DNA from: an uncultured Muribaculaceae bacterium
Lineage (GTDB): Bacteria > Bacteroidota > Bacteroidia > Bacteroidales > Muribaculaceae
NCBI GenBank assembly: GCA_910578395.1
Contig: CAJTPZ010000002.1
Location: forward strand, 186,242-250,241
Reading direction: 5' to 3'
DNA length: 64,000 nucleotides
A program made the position numbers and the translations under genes. Positions within the stretch are counted from its first letter, which is position 1, and the number at the start of each line of letters is the position of its first letter. A model generated the notes under the pieces. It saw only the letters and a program-made list of their open reading frames with translations. It ran no database searches and was not told where the DNA came from. Shown here one piece after another: positions 25,365-33,919 of this stretch.

Positions 25365-26258
25365 ATGTGTCGGCTATTATTTTCTCTGCTGCTTGTAGTC
25401 TCTGCACTTGCCGCCGGCGCAACCGAGCCGTTTATCGGGACGCTGCGTAACACCAAAGGTAAGCCGGTAAAAGGCGTGAAGGTCTATCTGCATAATCCTA
25501 AAGATGCCGTTAAGTCGGATAAGAATGGGGAATTCAAGTTAGAGGACTTGGCCTCCGGCGACACTATCCATATCAGCTATAAAAACATGATTCATAGCTT
25601 TGCTGTTGACAACAGGCAGGATATAATGTTTGTGGTCGGGGAAGATAACCGTATATTTGAAATCGGCAATTATGTCGGCGAGACTTTCCACGGTCATCTG
25701 TTCGATTATAAGAGTAAGCCTATCAGAGGAGCGGTGGTTTATACGAGCGATCCGTTTGACTATGTGAAATCAGACCGCGACGGAAATTTCCTACTCGACA
25801 ACGTTGTGGATACCGACACTGTGCATATAAAGCATGAGGGCTATATCCATGATATCGCTATGGACGGCAGCAAGGGCATGTACATAAAGATTCAGAGGTC
25901 ACATGGTCGCAGAATAGACGACGAGGAGGTGAATATAGGTGCCGGAAGCGTAAGGCTGCGTGATTACAATGGTCCTTACAGCATGATGAATGCCAAGCAA
26001 CTGGAAGCGACCGGCGAGAGCGATCTTGTGAGAGCTTTAAAGTGGATGCCAGGGGTAAGTGTTTTTGAGGGTAGAATATCGGTAAGAAACTCATTGTGGA
26101 GTCCTCTGTGGGTTGTTGACGGCACAGAGATGACGAATTTTCCGGGCCTGACGGTAATGGAGGTGGAAAGCGTTGTGGTGCTGAAAGATGGGGCGGCCTA
26201 CGGCACTCGAGCCGGCGGAGGGGTTATTGTTGTTACCACCAAGGGCAGCAAATTCTAA
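25365..26258 (+). CDS. Exported plug-only TonB-receptor-like protein, copy 2
   Basis: 297 aa. Signal peptide about 1-19 (MCRLLFSLLLVVSALAAGA). Two related carboxypeptidase-regulatory-like domains follow (about 22-97 and 107-182); both show the pattern G-x-L...KP(V/I)-(K/R)-G...VKSD-(K/R)-(N/D)-G. A TonB-receptor plug domain (about 190-297) ends at VVTTKGSKF: LEATGESDLVRALKWMPGVSV, SPLWVVDG and VVVLKDGAAYGTRAGGGVIVVT. SusC-type receptors have one such regulatory domain, one plug and a large barrel of about 700 residues; here the barrel is absent. It is intact, unlike copy 1. Possible roles are a receptor decoy, a TonB-linked sensor or a partner plug; none is proven. Confidence 0.8.
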   Translation: MCRLLFSLLLVVSALAAGATEPFIGTLRNTKGKPVKGVKVYLHNPKDAVKSDKNGEFKLEDLASGDTIHISYKNMIHSFAVDNRQDIMFVVGEDNRIFEIGNYVGETFHGHLFDYKSKPIRGAVVYTSDPFDYVKSDRDGNFLLDNVVDTDTVHIKHEGYIHDIAMDGSKGMYIKIQRSHGRRIDDEEVNIGAGSVRLRDYNGPYSMMNAKQLEATGESDLVRALKWMPGVSVFEGRISVRNSLWSPLWVVDGTEMTNFPGLTVMEVESVVVLKDGAAYGTRAGGGVIVVTTKGSKF

Positions 26259-26392
26259 TTATGGTTAAACTGCCTAACATTTTGGTTGTGAACATAACTA
26301 TTATTTTTTATACATGGATTTATTCTATGTTGAGAAATAAAAAAATTTAAATTCGGAACCAATATAATTTTATTTGTTGGTTTGTTCTGTTT

Positions 26393-26400
26393 TAATTTTG
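26393..26400 (+). promoter_or_regulatory. -7-like element (TAATTTTG) upstream of copy 3
   Basis: TAATTTTG about 85 bases before the GTG start, in a very AT-rich 226-bp spacer. A TTTG lies 16 nt upstream, shorter than the usual 19-21. Confidence 0.35.
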
Positions 26401-26484
26401 AGAATATGTGTAAAAGATAACATATTATATATTTATTTAGACTTTATCGTTACCTTTAGTGAACCGCATCTAATATCATCAGGC

Positions 26485-27390
26485 GTGTTTCGTTTTTTGT
26501 TTTTTCTAATACTTGTGTCGGCAGCGCTGTCAGCCGGGGCATCCGAGCCGTTTATCGGGACTTTGTGTAATACCAAGGGTCGTGCGATAAAAGGGGTGAA
26601 GGTCTATGTGCATAATCCGAAGGAAACTGTTAAGTCGGGTAAAAAGGGTGAATTCAAGTTTGATGGTGTAAATCCCGGAGACACGATACATATCAGCTAT
26701 AAGGGAAAGGTTCACAGCTTCGCCGTAAACGGCAGACATGATATTATGTTTGTGGTAGGAGAGGACGGAAGAATATTTGAGAAAGACAATTACGTCGGCG
26801 ATGCTTTCCACGGCCATCTGTTCGATTATAAGGGCAAGCCTATAAGAGGAGCTATGGTTTATGGGAGTGATCCGTTTGACTATGTTAAGTCAGACCGCAA
26901 TGGCAACTTTCTGCTCGACAATATCGTATCTACCGACACTTTGCATATAAAGCATGAGGGCTATATCCATGATATCGCTATGGATGGGAGCAAGGGCATG
27001 TACATAAAGATTCAGAGGTCACATGGTCGCAGAATAGGTGGGGATCTTGTGAGTACAGGAGCCGGGATGGTGGATGTAAGGCAGTACAACGGTCCGCGTG
27101 CGGTCAGAACGGCTAAAGAGCTCGAAGCTATGGGAACATCAGATCTGGCATTGGCAATGCTTGGAATGAAAGGTGTGACTGTCGGTAGAGACAAAGATGG
27201 AAAGCCGGAAGTGTTTATAAGGAATAGAAGAAACCCTCTGTGGATTCTTGATGGGATAAGGATGACAGAGATGCCTGACTTAACCGTGATGGAAGTTGAA
27301 AAAATAGAGGTTCTTCACGATGGCGGAATGTATGGCCTGGGCGCATGGAGTGGTGTGGTCAACATCACCACCAAAGGCAGCAGCCGCTAA
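26485..27390 (+). CDS. Exported plug-only TonB-receptor-like protein, copy 3 (GTG start)
   Basis: 301 aa from GTG 26485, at the position of the ATG in copy 1; the open frame continues upstream but is not signal-like. The signal peptide is VFRFLFFLILVSAALSAGA. The layout equals copy 2: two regulatory-like domains (FIGTLCNTKGRAIKGVKV and FHGHLFDYKGKPIRGAMV) and a plug domain with VFIRNRRNPLWILDGIRM and IEVLHDGGMYGLGAWSGVVNITTKGSSR. The plug region has diverged most between copies while the second regulatory domain is nearly constant, which suggests different plug partners. No barrel follows. Confidence 0.78.
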   Translation: MFRFLFFLILVSAALSAGASEPFIGTLCNTKGRAIKGVKVYVHNPKETVKSGKKGEFKFDGVNPGDTIHISYKGKVHSFAVNGRHDIMFVVGEDGRIFEKDNYVGDAFHGHLFDYKGKPIRGAMVYGSDPFDYVKSDRNGNFLLDNIVSTDTLHIKHEGYIHDIAMDGSKGMYIKIQRSHGRRIGGDLVSTGAGMVDVRQYNGPRAVRTAKELEAMGTSDLALAMLGMKGVTVGRDKDGKPEVFIRNRRNPLWILDGIRMTEMPDLTVMEVEKIEVLHDGGMYGLGAWSGVVNITTKGSSR

Positions 27391-27541
27391 ATCGCTCACG
27401 CTGAGGGCTCATGTTGTATGATAATGCTAATATTATGATCTGAGTGGCATGATCTCTTCGGAGCATGAACCGGCGATGTGACTGTATCACATTATCCAAC
27501 ATATTCAATGCCGTGATAATGTGAAATCCGGTGTGACAGGT

Positions 27542-28042
27542 TTACCGGCTTATTGTCATATATTCCCCTTGCATTCCACCTGCAACGACATATCGCTGCA
27601 GGCCGTATCCCTCTTGTGCGGCTTTTCCTGAAATCGGATGACCATAGTTGGTGAAGATGTCATATACACTGCCGCATTTCGGGCAGTAGGCGTTGTTGGC
27701 TTTGGTGTCGACAACAATCCTTACAGTAGGCGATTGTTCAACCGGGCAGGCGAGATCATATCCGACCGGATTGCCGTGTATGTCTCCTGCCAGCAGTACA
27801 CCGCCAAAACCGGTGTATGTAAGAGAGGTATATGGAAAATTAGATGGCTCACGCTCGCTTTTGATAAACCGGCGTGTCTCCAGGGCACCGCTTACGCCAT
27901 AGATCTCCCATTGTGATTGCGTCTGAAATGCTATTCTTATAGGTGAAGATGGAATGCGATCGTCATCTACGGTATGACACCCGCATAGCGTTACTGTTGC
28001 GCTTATGGCGGCTAAAATGCCATAAAAACGCTTCTTTCTCAT
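27542..28042 (-). CDS. Small lipoprotein with Rieske-like C-terminal half
   Basis: 166 aa. Lipoprotein signal ending LCGC (Cys22). The C-terminal half has DLACPVE and then YCPKCGSVYDIFTNYGHPISGKA, which resembles the second half of a Rieske fold (C-P-x-C-G-S...G-x-P). I see no C-x-H plus C-x2-H pair, so it probably does not hold a [2Fe-2S] cluster; the Cys pairs could bind zinc or form disulphides. Its ATG overlaps the argH TGA by four bases, an odd pairing of a cytoplasmic enzyme and a lipoprotein. Function unknown. Confidence 0.65.
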   Translation of the reverse strand: MRKKRFYGILAAISATVTLCGCHTVDDDRIPSSPIRIAFQTQSQWEIYGVSGALETRRFIKSEREPSNFPYTSLTYTGFGGVLLAGDIHGNPVGYDLACPVEQSPTVRIVVDTKANNAYCPKCGSVYDIFTNYGHPISGKAAQEGYGLQRYVVAGGMQGEYMTISR

Positions 28043-29379
28043 TTTCCCAGTAGTGAGTCCACTGCTTTGTGCCAGGTCGCGAAATCCATCAGGGCAAGCT
28101 GCGATTTCATTCTCTCACGCAGTCGGTCGTTACCGAGATTGCCGGTAGATCCGATATGGCTGTGTTGTAAAACCTTGTCGGGTTTAAACTCTCCTCGCTC
28201 GATTGCAAGGCCTACTTGTTTATAGGCGTCGCGGAATGGTACACCCTCTTTTACAAGGCGGTTCACTTCTTCCACTGAGTACATCAGGTCATATCGTGGA
28301 TCCTCGGCTGTATGCCGGTTCACAGTCATGCCGCCTATCATTCTTCCGGTCATGTCGAGTATGTCGATGAGAGTGTCGAAAGTAGGCAGGAAGTTTTCTT
28401 TTATTAGCTGTAGATCACGGAAATACCCCGAAGGCAGGTTCGATGTTATGAGAGTGATCTCATAGGGGAGTGCCTGGATTTTATTGCACTTGGCACGTGT
28501 CAGCTCAAATACATCGGGATTTTTTTTATGAGGCATGATTGACGAGCCGGTGGTAAATTCGTCAGGTAGCTTTATAAAGCCGAAGTTTTGCGAGTTGTAT
28601 AGACAGGCATCCATGGCAAGTTTGCCTACTGTTGCGGCAATATTTCCGAGTGCCTGAGCAACAATACGCTCGGTCTTTCCTCTACCCATCTGGGCATATA
28701 CGGAATTTATGGCAACCGATTCAAATCCCATAAGCCTGGTCGTGAGGTCGCGATCGAGAGGGAACGATGAGCCGTAACCTGCTGCCGATCCCAGTGGATT
28801 GCGGTTTACGACGTTATATGCTGCCGACAATACCGTGATGTCGTCAGTAAGTCCTTCTGCATAGGCTCCAAGCCACATTCCCACTGACGACGGCATTGCT
28901 ACCTGCAGATGTGTGTAACCGGGGATAGTGACATCGGCATAGCGGTCACTCTGGTTTATGAGTATGTCGAACAAACGGCTCACAGCATCGGCTACTTCCT
29001 CGATTTTGGCACGCATCATCAGTTTCAGATCAACAAGGACCTGATCGTTGCGTGACCTGCCGGAGTGAATTTTTTTGCCTGTGTCGCCGAGACGGTTTGT
29101 CAGCATCAGTTCGACCTGTGAGTGTATGTCTTCGATTCCAGGCTCGATTTCAAAACCGGGTTTCAGCACTTCGTTGTATATCTCTCTGAGATTCTTTGTC
29201 AGGATAGATAGCTCGTCGGCTGCCAGCAGCCCGATCTTCTCAAGCATTCTAATGTGTGCAAGAGAGCCGATAATATCCCATTCGGCTATGTACAGATCCA
29301 TTTCTCTATCGAGTCCCACAGTATAGCGGTCAACGTCAGAATCAACTTCAGTGTTCTTTTCCCAGAGTTTCTTTGCCAT
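28039..29379 (-). CDS. argH: Argininosuccinate lyase
   Basis: 446 aa. It splits argininosuccinate to arginine and fumarate. The superfamily signature is TTGSSIMPHKKNPDVFEL (catalytic Ser loop), with SGRSRNDQVLVDLKL and GYTHLQVAMPSSVG upstream. No other arg gene is adjacent. It is separated from recA by a terminator hairpin and overlaps the downstream lipoprotein gene. Confidence 0.97.
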   Translation of the reverse strand: MAKKLWEKNTEVDSDVDRYTVGLDREMDLYIAEWDIIGSLAHIRMLEKIGLLAADELSILTKNLREIYNEVLKPGFEIEPGIEDIHSQVELMLTNRLGDTGKKIHSGRSRNDQVLVDLKLMMRAKIEEVADAVSRLFDILINQSDRYADVTIPGYTHLQVAMPSSVGMWLGAYAEGLTDDITVLSAAYNVVNRNPLGSAAGYGSSFPLDRDLTTRLMGFESVAINSVYAQMGRGKTERIVAQALGNIAATVGKLAMDACLYNSQNFGFIKLPDEFTTGSSIMPHKKNPDVFELTRAKCNKIQALPYEITLITSNLPSGYFRDLQLIKENFLPTFDTLIDILDMTGRMIGGMTVNRHTAEDPRYDLMYSVEEVNRLVKEGVPFRDAYKQVGLAIERGEFKPDKVLQHSHIGSTGNLGNDRLRERMKSQLALMDFATWHKAVDSLLGK

Positions 29380-29404
29380 GATACATTATGTTCTTAAATA
29401 CAAA

Positions 29405-29444
29405 AATGCGGTAAAAAATCGGGATATCCAATTTTTACCGCATT
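29405..29444 (-). terminator. Terminator after recA
   Basis: On the minus strand AATGCGGTAAAAA pairs with TTTTTACCGCATT (13 bp), followed by TTTGTATTT. It sits between the recA stop and the argH start. The plus-strand reading also ends in T-rich sequence but has no gene to terminate. Confidence 0.8.
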
Positions 29445-29477
29445 CGTTGATCTTTATTCAGGAGTTATATGCTCAGT

Positions 29478-30683
29478 TTATTCATCGATATCTATTGAGA
29501 AATCGTCAGGGAGGTCACTGTCGAAATCAAAAGTTTCGTTATTTTTAACTTTCTCATCACTTTCAGTTTCTTCGGAATCGGAACTGTCATCACGATCTTT
29601 TGAGACCGGCTTCTTTTTGCCGTTTCCGTGGTCGGCATCATAGAGAGCGGCAAGTATCTTTTCTTCAAGTTCATCGGCAAGCTCTGGATTGTCGTTTATT
29701 ACCTCCTTTGCTGCCTCGCGTCCTTGTGCTAGTTTAGAGCCGTCATAGCTGAACCATGATCCGCTTTTTTTGATGATATCCAGTTCTACTCCAAGGTCGA
29801 GAATTTCACTTGAGCGGGAGATGCCCTCTCCAAACATTATGTCGAATTCGCAACGCTTGAATGGGGGAGCTACTTTGTTTTTGACAACCTTTACTTTTGT
29901 GTGACGGCCTATGATGTCATCGTCATTTTTCAGAGTTGTGGAGCTTCGTATGTCGATACGTACAGAAGCATAGAATTTTAGTGCATTTCCGCCTGTTGTC
30001 GTTTCCGGATTGCCGAACATGACGCCGATCTTTTCCCGAAGCTGGTTGATGAAGATGCAAGTGGTGTTGGTTCTTGAGATAGTGCCGGTGAGTTTGCGCA
30101 TTGCCTGCGACATGAGGCGCGCGTGGAGACCAACGTTTTTGTCTCCCATTACACCTTCGATTTCTGCCTTGGGAGTTAGCGCTGCAACTGAATCGACAAC
30201 CACAATGTCGACGGCTGATGAGCGTATCAGTTTCTCGGTGATTTCAAGAGCCTGCTCTCCGTTATCGGGCTGGGATATAAGAAGGTTGTCGGTATCTACA
30301 CCAAGAGCTTCGGCATAGAAACGGTCAAATGCATGCTCTGCGTCGATAAGGGCGGCTGTTCCGCCGGCTTTCTGGCATTGTGCTATAGCATGTAGAGCGA
30401 GAGTGGTCTTACCCGACGACTCCGGGCCAAAAATCTCGATGATTCTTCCTTTAGGGAAACCTCCCACACCGAGTGCGTAGTTCAAGCCTATCGAGCCTGT
30501 CGGAATTACCTCGATTTTGTCTATCTTCTCTTCTCCGAGTTTCATTATCGACCCGTGACCATGGTCCTTCTCTATTTTGGCAAGAGCCTGGGCAAGAGCT
30601 TTGGCTTTAACGTCGCGGGGATCTGTTGCTGCCACTTCTTTGCTGCCTTTTTTAGCCTTGACTGCTTTTGTGTTCTTTTCCAT
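29478..30683 (-). CDS. recA: Recombinase RecA with long acidic C-terminal tail
   Basis: 401 aa, against about 350 in most RecAs. The core is standard: Walker [41 protein letters not shown], and the L2 region [16 protein letters not shown]. The extra length is a tail (from about residue 350) rich in Asp, Glu, Ser and Lys ending DDFSIDIDE. RecA forms filaments on single-stranded DNA for recombination and repair; acidic tails usually restrain DNA binding. Confidence 0.97.
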   Translation of the reverse strand: MEKNTKAVKAKKGSKEVAATDPRDVKAKALAQALAKIEKDHGHGSIMKLGEEKIDKIEVIPTGSIGLNYALGVGGFPKGRIIEIFGPESSGKTTLALHAIAQCQKAGGTAALIDAEHAFDRFYAEALGVDTDNLLISQPDNGEQALEITEKLIRSSAVDIVVVDSVAALTPKAEIEGVMGDKNVGLHARLMSQAMRKLTGTISRTNTTCIFINQLREKIGVMFGNPETTTGGNALKFYASVRIDIRSSTTLKNDDDIIGRHTKVKVVKNKVAPPFKRCEFDIMFGEGISRSSEILDLGVELDIIKKSGSWFSYDGSKLAQGREAAKEVINDNPELADELEEKILAALYDADHGNGKKKPVSKDRDDSSDSEETESDEKVKNNETFDFDSDLPDDFSIDIDE

Positions 30684-30720
30684 TATCTTGTTACTGTTTT
30701 TTTATTCAATCATTGTATGG

Positions 30721-30728
30721 CAAAAATA
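30721..30728 (-). promoter_or_regulatory. -7 element (TATTTTTG) of recA
   Basis: TATTTTTG on the minus strand, about 37 bases before the recA ATG. A small ACGGC/GCCGT hairpin (30732-30745) sits just upstream. I see no LexA-type box. Confidence 0.5.
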
Positions 30729-30773
30729 GTTCACGGCATGGGCCGTTTTATTGTACCCGTGCGTTATTGTGTG

Positions 30774-31418
30774 TTAATTTTTGCCTCCGTTACGATAATA
30801 GCGGCACACTTCTTTAAGACCACATTCAAGACAAAGCGGACGACGGGCCTTGCACATATAGCGTCCGTGAAGTATCAGCCAGTGATGGGCGCGTGCGAGT
30901 TTGTCCTTGTCAAACCCTTGGGTAAGAGCTTTCTCTGTTTCAAGCGGAGTGCGCGATCCGGTAGTCAGACCAATACGCTCGCTCACCCTGAACACATGGG
31001 TGTCGACAGCCATGGCTGCCTGTCCGAAAACAACCGACAGGATTACATTGGCGGTTTTTCTGCCGACTCCCGGAAGTTTTGTAAGCTCATCGATACTCGA
31101 CGGTACTTCGCCTCCGTATTTTTCAGTCAGTGTTTCAGCCATCCCTTTCAACAGCTTTGATTTGTTGTTGGGATAGGTTACCGACTTGATGTATTCTTTT
31201 ATTTCGTCGACAGATGCTGCTGCCATTGTCTCCGCGTCGGGAAATGCCTCGAAAAGAGCAGGTGTGATAAGATTTACACGTGCGTCGGTGCATTGTGCCG
31301 ACAGAATCACTGCCACCAGAAGTTCGTAAGGGGATTTATATTGCAGTTCGGTTTTCGGATCCGGCATTGTTTGCTCAAACCATTCCGTGACATGCCTGTA
31401 TATTTCCCCTTTTTTCAT
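30774..31418 (-). CDS. nth: Endonuclease III
   Basis: 214 aa. Helix-hairpin-helix LTKLPGVGRKTANVIL contains the catalytic Lys, and AVDTHVFRVSERIGL contains the catalytic Asp. The iron-sulphur loop is C-KARRPL-C-LE-C-GLKEV-C (C-x6-C-x2-C-x5-C). It is a bifunctional glycosylase/AP lyase for oxidised pyrimidines. Last gene of the pheT-yebC-ribE-pheS-nth unit. Confidence 0.96.
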   Translation of the reverse strand: MKKGEIYRHVTEWFEQTMPDPKTELQYKSPYELLVAVILSAQCTDARVNLITPALFEAFPDAETMAAASVDEIKEYIKSVTYPNNKSKLLKGMAETLTEKYGGEVPSSIDELTKLPGVGRKTANVILSVVFGQAAMAVDTHVFRVSERIGLTTGSRTPLETEKALTQGFDKDKLARAHHWLILHGRYMCKARRPLCLECGLKEVCRYYRNGGKN

Positions 31419-31454
31419 TTTCTAAGGTTTTCTGATAGTTGTTGGGGCTAAAAA

Positions 31455-32480
31455 TTAGCGGGCGGCTGTAAATTCTTCAAGGAATCTCACGTCGTTTTCC
31501 GAGAACATGCGCAGATCCTTTACCCTGTATTTCAGATTGGTGATGCGCTCGATTCCCATGCCGAGTGCGAATCCGCTGTATTTTTTGCTGTCGATACCGC
31601 AGGATTCAAGCACATTCGGATCCACCATGCCGCAACCGAGGATTTCCACCCAGCCGGTATGTTTGCAGAAGTTGCAACCTTTACCGCCGCATAGGTGACA
31701 CGAGATGTCCATTTCTGCCGAAGGTTCGGTAAACGGAAAATAGCTCGGACGCAGGCGTATCTGTGTTTCATTGCCGAACATCTCGCGGGCGAAGTACAGC
31801 AAAGTCTGTCGCAGATCGGCAAACGACACATGCTCGTCGATATATAGAGCCTCCACCTGATGGAAGAAACAGTGGGCGCGCGCCGAAACAGCTTCGTTGC
31901 GGTATACACGTCCGGGACAGATGATACGGATAGGCGGTTCCTGCTTTTCCATTACTCTTGTCTGAACGGACGAGGTGTGGGTGCGCAGAAGCACGTCAGG
32001 CTCCCGTTGGATGAAGAACGTGTCCTGCATGTCGCGGGCTGGATGGTCGGGAGCAAAGTTAAGAGCCGAGAACACATGCCAGTCATCCTCTATTTCCGGA
32101 CCCTCGGCGATCGAGAATCCAAGACGGCGGAATATCGAGATGATTTGTTCCCTGACGATTGAAATCGGATGTCGGCTTCCAAGGGTAATCGGAGCAGCTG
32201 TGCGTGTCATGTCGAGGCTGTTGGCGTCCTCGCTGTGGAGGTTGTTCTCCACTTGCTCGCGCAGGTTGGCGATATGATCGGTAAGCTGTGTCTTCAGTTC
32301 ATTGAGAGCTTGGCCTACAGCCTTTTTGCTTTCGGCAGGAACTGTGCGAAACTCATTCATAAGGGTTGAGATCTCACCCTTTTTGCTCAGATATTTGATG
32401 CGCAGTGCCTCAACCTCCTCTGCGGTGGTAGCCGACAGTTTGGATATTTGCTCCTTGAGCTGTTCTATCTTTTCAAGCAT
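31455..32480 (-). CDS. pheS: Phenylalanyl-tRNA synthetase alpha subunit
   Basis: 341 aa from ATG 32480, one base after the ribE stop; an in-frame GTG three codons upstream would overlap ribE. An N-terminal coiled coil binds tRNA. Class II motifs include RHPISIVREQIISIFRRLGF, RVYRNEAVSARAHCFFHQVEAL (motif 2) and GFALGMGIERITNLKY (motif 3). A small Cys set (CHLCGGKGCNFC) in the catalytic domain may bind zinc. It forms an alpha2beta2 tetramer with pheT. Confidence 0.97.
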   Translation of the reverse strand: MLEKIEQLKEQISKLSATTAEEVEALRIKYLSKKGEISTLMNEFRTVPAESKKAVGQALNELKTQLTDHIANLREQVENNLHSEDANSLDMTRTAAPITLGSRHPISIVREQIISIFRRLGFSIAEGPEIEDDWHVFSALNFAPDHPARDMQDTFFIQREPDVLLRTHTSSVQTRVMEKQEPPIRIICPGRVYRNEAVSARAHCFFHQVEALYIDEHVSFADLRQTLLYFAREMFGNETQIRLRPSYFPFTEPSAEMDISCHLCGGKGCNFCKHTGWVEILGCGMVDPNVLESCGIDSKKYSGFALGMGIERITNLKYRVKDLRMFSENDVRFLEEFTAAR

Positions 32481-32481
32481 T

Positions 32482-33093
32482 TTACACACTCTCTAATTCT
32501 TTCAGCCGGGCTACATATTTCCCGATGATGTCAAATTCAATATTCACCCGATCCCCCTCTTTCAGCTTACAGAAATTTGTATGCTCAAGTGTATAGGGGA
32601 TTATGGCCACGCGAAAACTTTTCGGCGTGGAGTCACACACGGTAAGGCTCACGCCGTTTACAGTCACCGATCCCTTTTCGACTGTCATGTATCCTTTCTT
32701 GACGAGATCGGTTGTTACTTCATACTCAAACTTGAAGTAATGGCTGCCCTCGACTTCCTCGATCTCGGTGCAAATTGCAGTGCAGTCTACATGCCCCTGC
32801 ACGATGTGACCGTCAAGGCGTCCGTTCATCTTCATGCTGCGCTCCAGATTCACGAGTGAACCGGCTGTGAGTTGGCCGAGATTGCTTCGCCGCAGAGTTT
32901 CCTCTATGGCTGTCACGCGGTATGTACCGTTGCTGTTGAGTTCAACCACTGTCAGGCACACACCGTTGTGCGATACCGATTGATCGATTCGTAGCTCATC
33001 GGCAAATGATGATCTGACTGTCAGTTGGAGGTTTCCATCCCTGCGTTCTGCCGATATCACTTGCGCTGCTTCCTCTACAATTCCTGAAAACAT
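32482..33093 (-). CDS. ribE: Riboflavin synthase alpha chain
   Basis: 203 aa made of two homologous barrels: MFSGIVEEAAQVISAERR (first), GHIVQGHVDCTAICTEIEE (second). SVSHNGVCLTVVE and VTVNGVSLTVCD are the paired substrate-binding strands. It dismutates two lumazines to riboflavin. It lies within the pheT-pheS operon, one base from pheS. The other rib genes are not in the window. Confidence 0.96.
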   Translation of the reverse strand: MFSGIVEEAAQVISAERRDGNLQLTVRSSFADELRIDQSVSHNGVCLTVVELNSNGTYRVTAIEETLRRSNLGQLTAGSLVNLERSMKMNGRLDGHIVQGHVDCTAICTEIEEVEGSHYFKFEYEVTTDLVKKGYMTVEKGSVTVNGVSLTVCDSTPKSFRVAIIPYTLEHTNFCKLKEGDRVNIEFDIIGKYVARLKELESV

Positions 33094-33150
33094 GATTTTT
33101 GGTGTGTGTCGTGAGGTTGGTTTGTAAATCTATGAAGGACTGGAGAAAGA

Positions 33151-33873
33151 TTATTCTTCCTCCTCCTTCATGTTGTGAAAGACGTTCTGCACGTCCTCGT
33201 CTTCCTCGAGTTTTTCAAGAAGTTTATCAAGTGCAACACGCTGTTCGGCGGTAACTTCTTTTAGTTCGTGGGGAATACGCTCAAATTCAGCGCTTACTAT
33301 TTCAAATTCGTTGCCTTCGAGATATTTCTGTATATTGGCGAATTCTTCAAATGCGCCATAGAGGATGATTTCGTCCTCGTCGGCTTCGATTTCGTCTACG
33401 CCATAGTCGATCAGCTCAAGCTCCAGATCCTCAAGAGATATGCCGTCTTTCGACTTGATCTTGAAAACACTCTTGTGGTCGAATAGGAACGTCAGCGAGC
33501 CTTGAGTGCCAAGGTTGCCTCCATAACGGGTGAAATAAGAACGCACATTTGCCACAGTACGGGTATTGTTGTCAGTGGCAGCTTCTACGAAAATAGCAAT
33601 GCCGTGAGGGCCATATCCCTCATAGGTTATTTCCTTGTAGTCGCTTGCATCTTTGTCTGTAGCTTTTTTGATAGCCCGCTCTACTGTGTCCTTAGGCATG
33701 TTTGCTGCCTTGGCGTTCTGCATAAGAGCACGCAGGCGGGGGTTGGTTGTTGGGTCCGGGCCACCTGATTTGGCGGCTATGGTGATTTCCTTACCGATGC
33801 GCGTGAATGTACGCGACATGTTGCCCCAGCGTTTCATCTTGCGGGCTTTGCGATATTCAAATGCTCTTCCCAT
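33151..33873 (-). CDS. yebC: YebC/PmpR family transcriptional or translational regulator
   Basis: 240 aa from ATG 33873 (MGRAFEYRKARKMKRW); the longer open frame runs into pheT. KSGGPDPTTNPRLRALMQNAKAANMPKDTVERAIKKA and YEGYGPHGIAIFVEAATDNNTRTV are the family signatures. YebC proteins are known as DNA-binding regulators and, more recently, as aids for translating difficult proline-rich stretches. It lies between pheT and ribE. Confidence 0.95.
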   Translation of the reverse strand: MGRAFEYRKARKMKRWGNMSRTFTRIGKEITIAAKSGGPDPTTNPRLRALMQNAKAANMPKDTVERAIKKATDKDASDYKEITYEGYGPHGIAIFVEAATDNNTRTVANVRSYFTRYGGNLGTQGSLTFLFDHKSVFKIKSKDGISLEDLELELIDYGVDEIEADEDEIILYGAFEEFANIQKYLEGNEFEIVSAEFERIPHELKEVTAEQRVALDKLLEKLEEDEDVQNVFHNMKEEEE

Positions 33874-33919
33874 GGGAAGTGATGATATGTGGTTTTTACT
33901 GTTTGGATTTTCAAACTCT

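Larger units (their letters stand above)
24700..27036 (+). repeat. 48-bp block identical in all three plug-only paralogues
   Basis: The segment coding for SKGMYIKIQRSHGRRI is identical at nucleotide level at 24700-24747, 25869-25916 and 26989-27036, while flanking sequence has diverged. This points to recent tandem duplication or gene conversion. Confidence 0.85.

Noticed and set aside
26374-26484. Longer N-terminus for plug-only copy 3
   Set aside because: The extra 37 residues come from the AT-rich promoter region; GTG 26485 aligns with the ATG of copy 1 and begins a proper signal peptide.
30732-30745. ACGGC/GCCGT hairpin as a terminator of nth or a LexA-type site
   Set aside because: It lies between the nth stop and the recA start with only a 5-bp stem; no LexA-type box is visible. 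It could be a weak nth terminator but is not strong enough to list.
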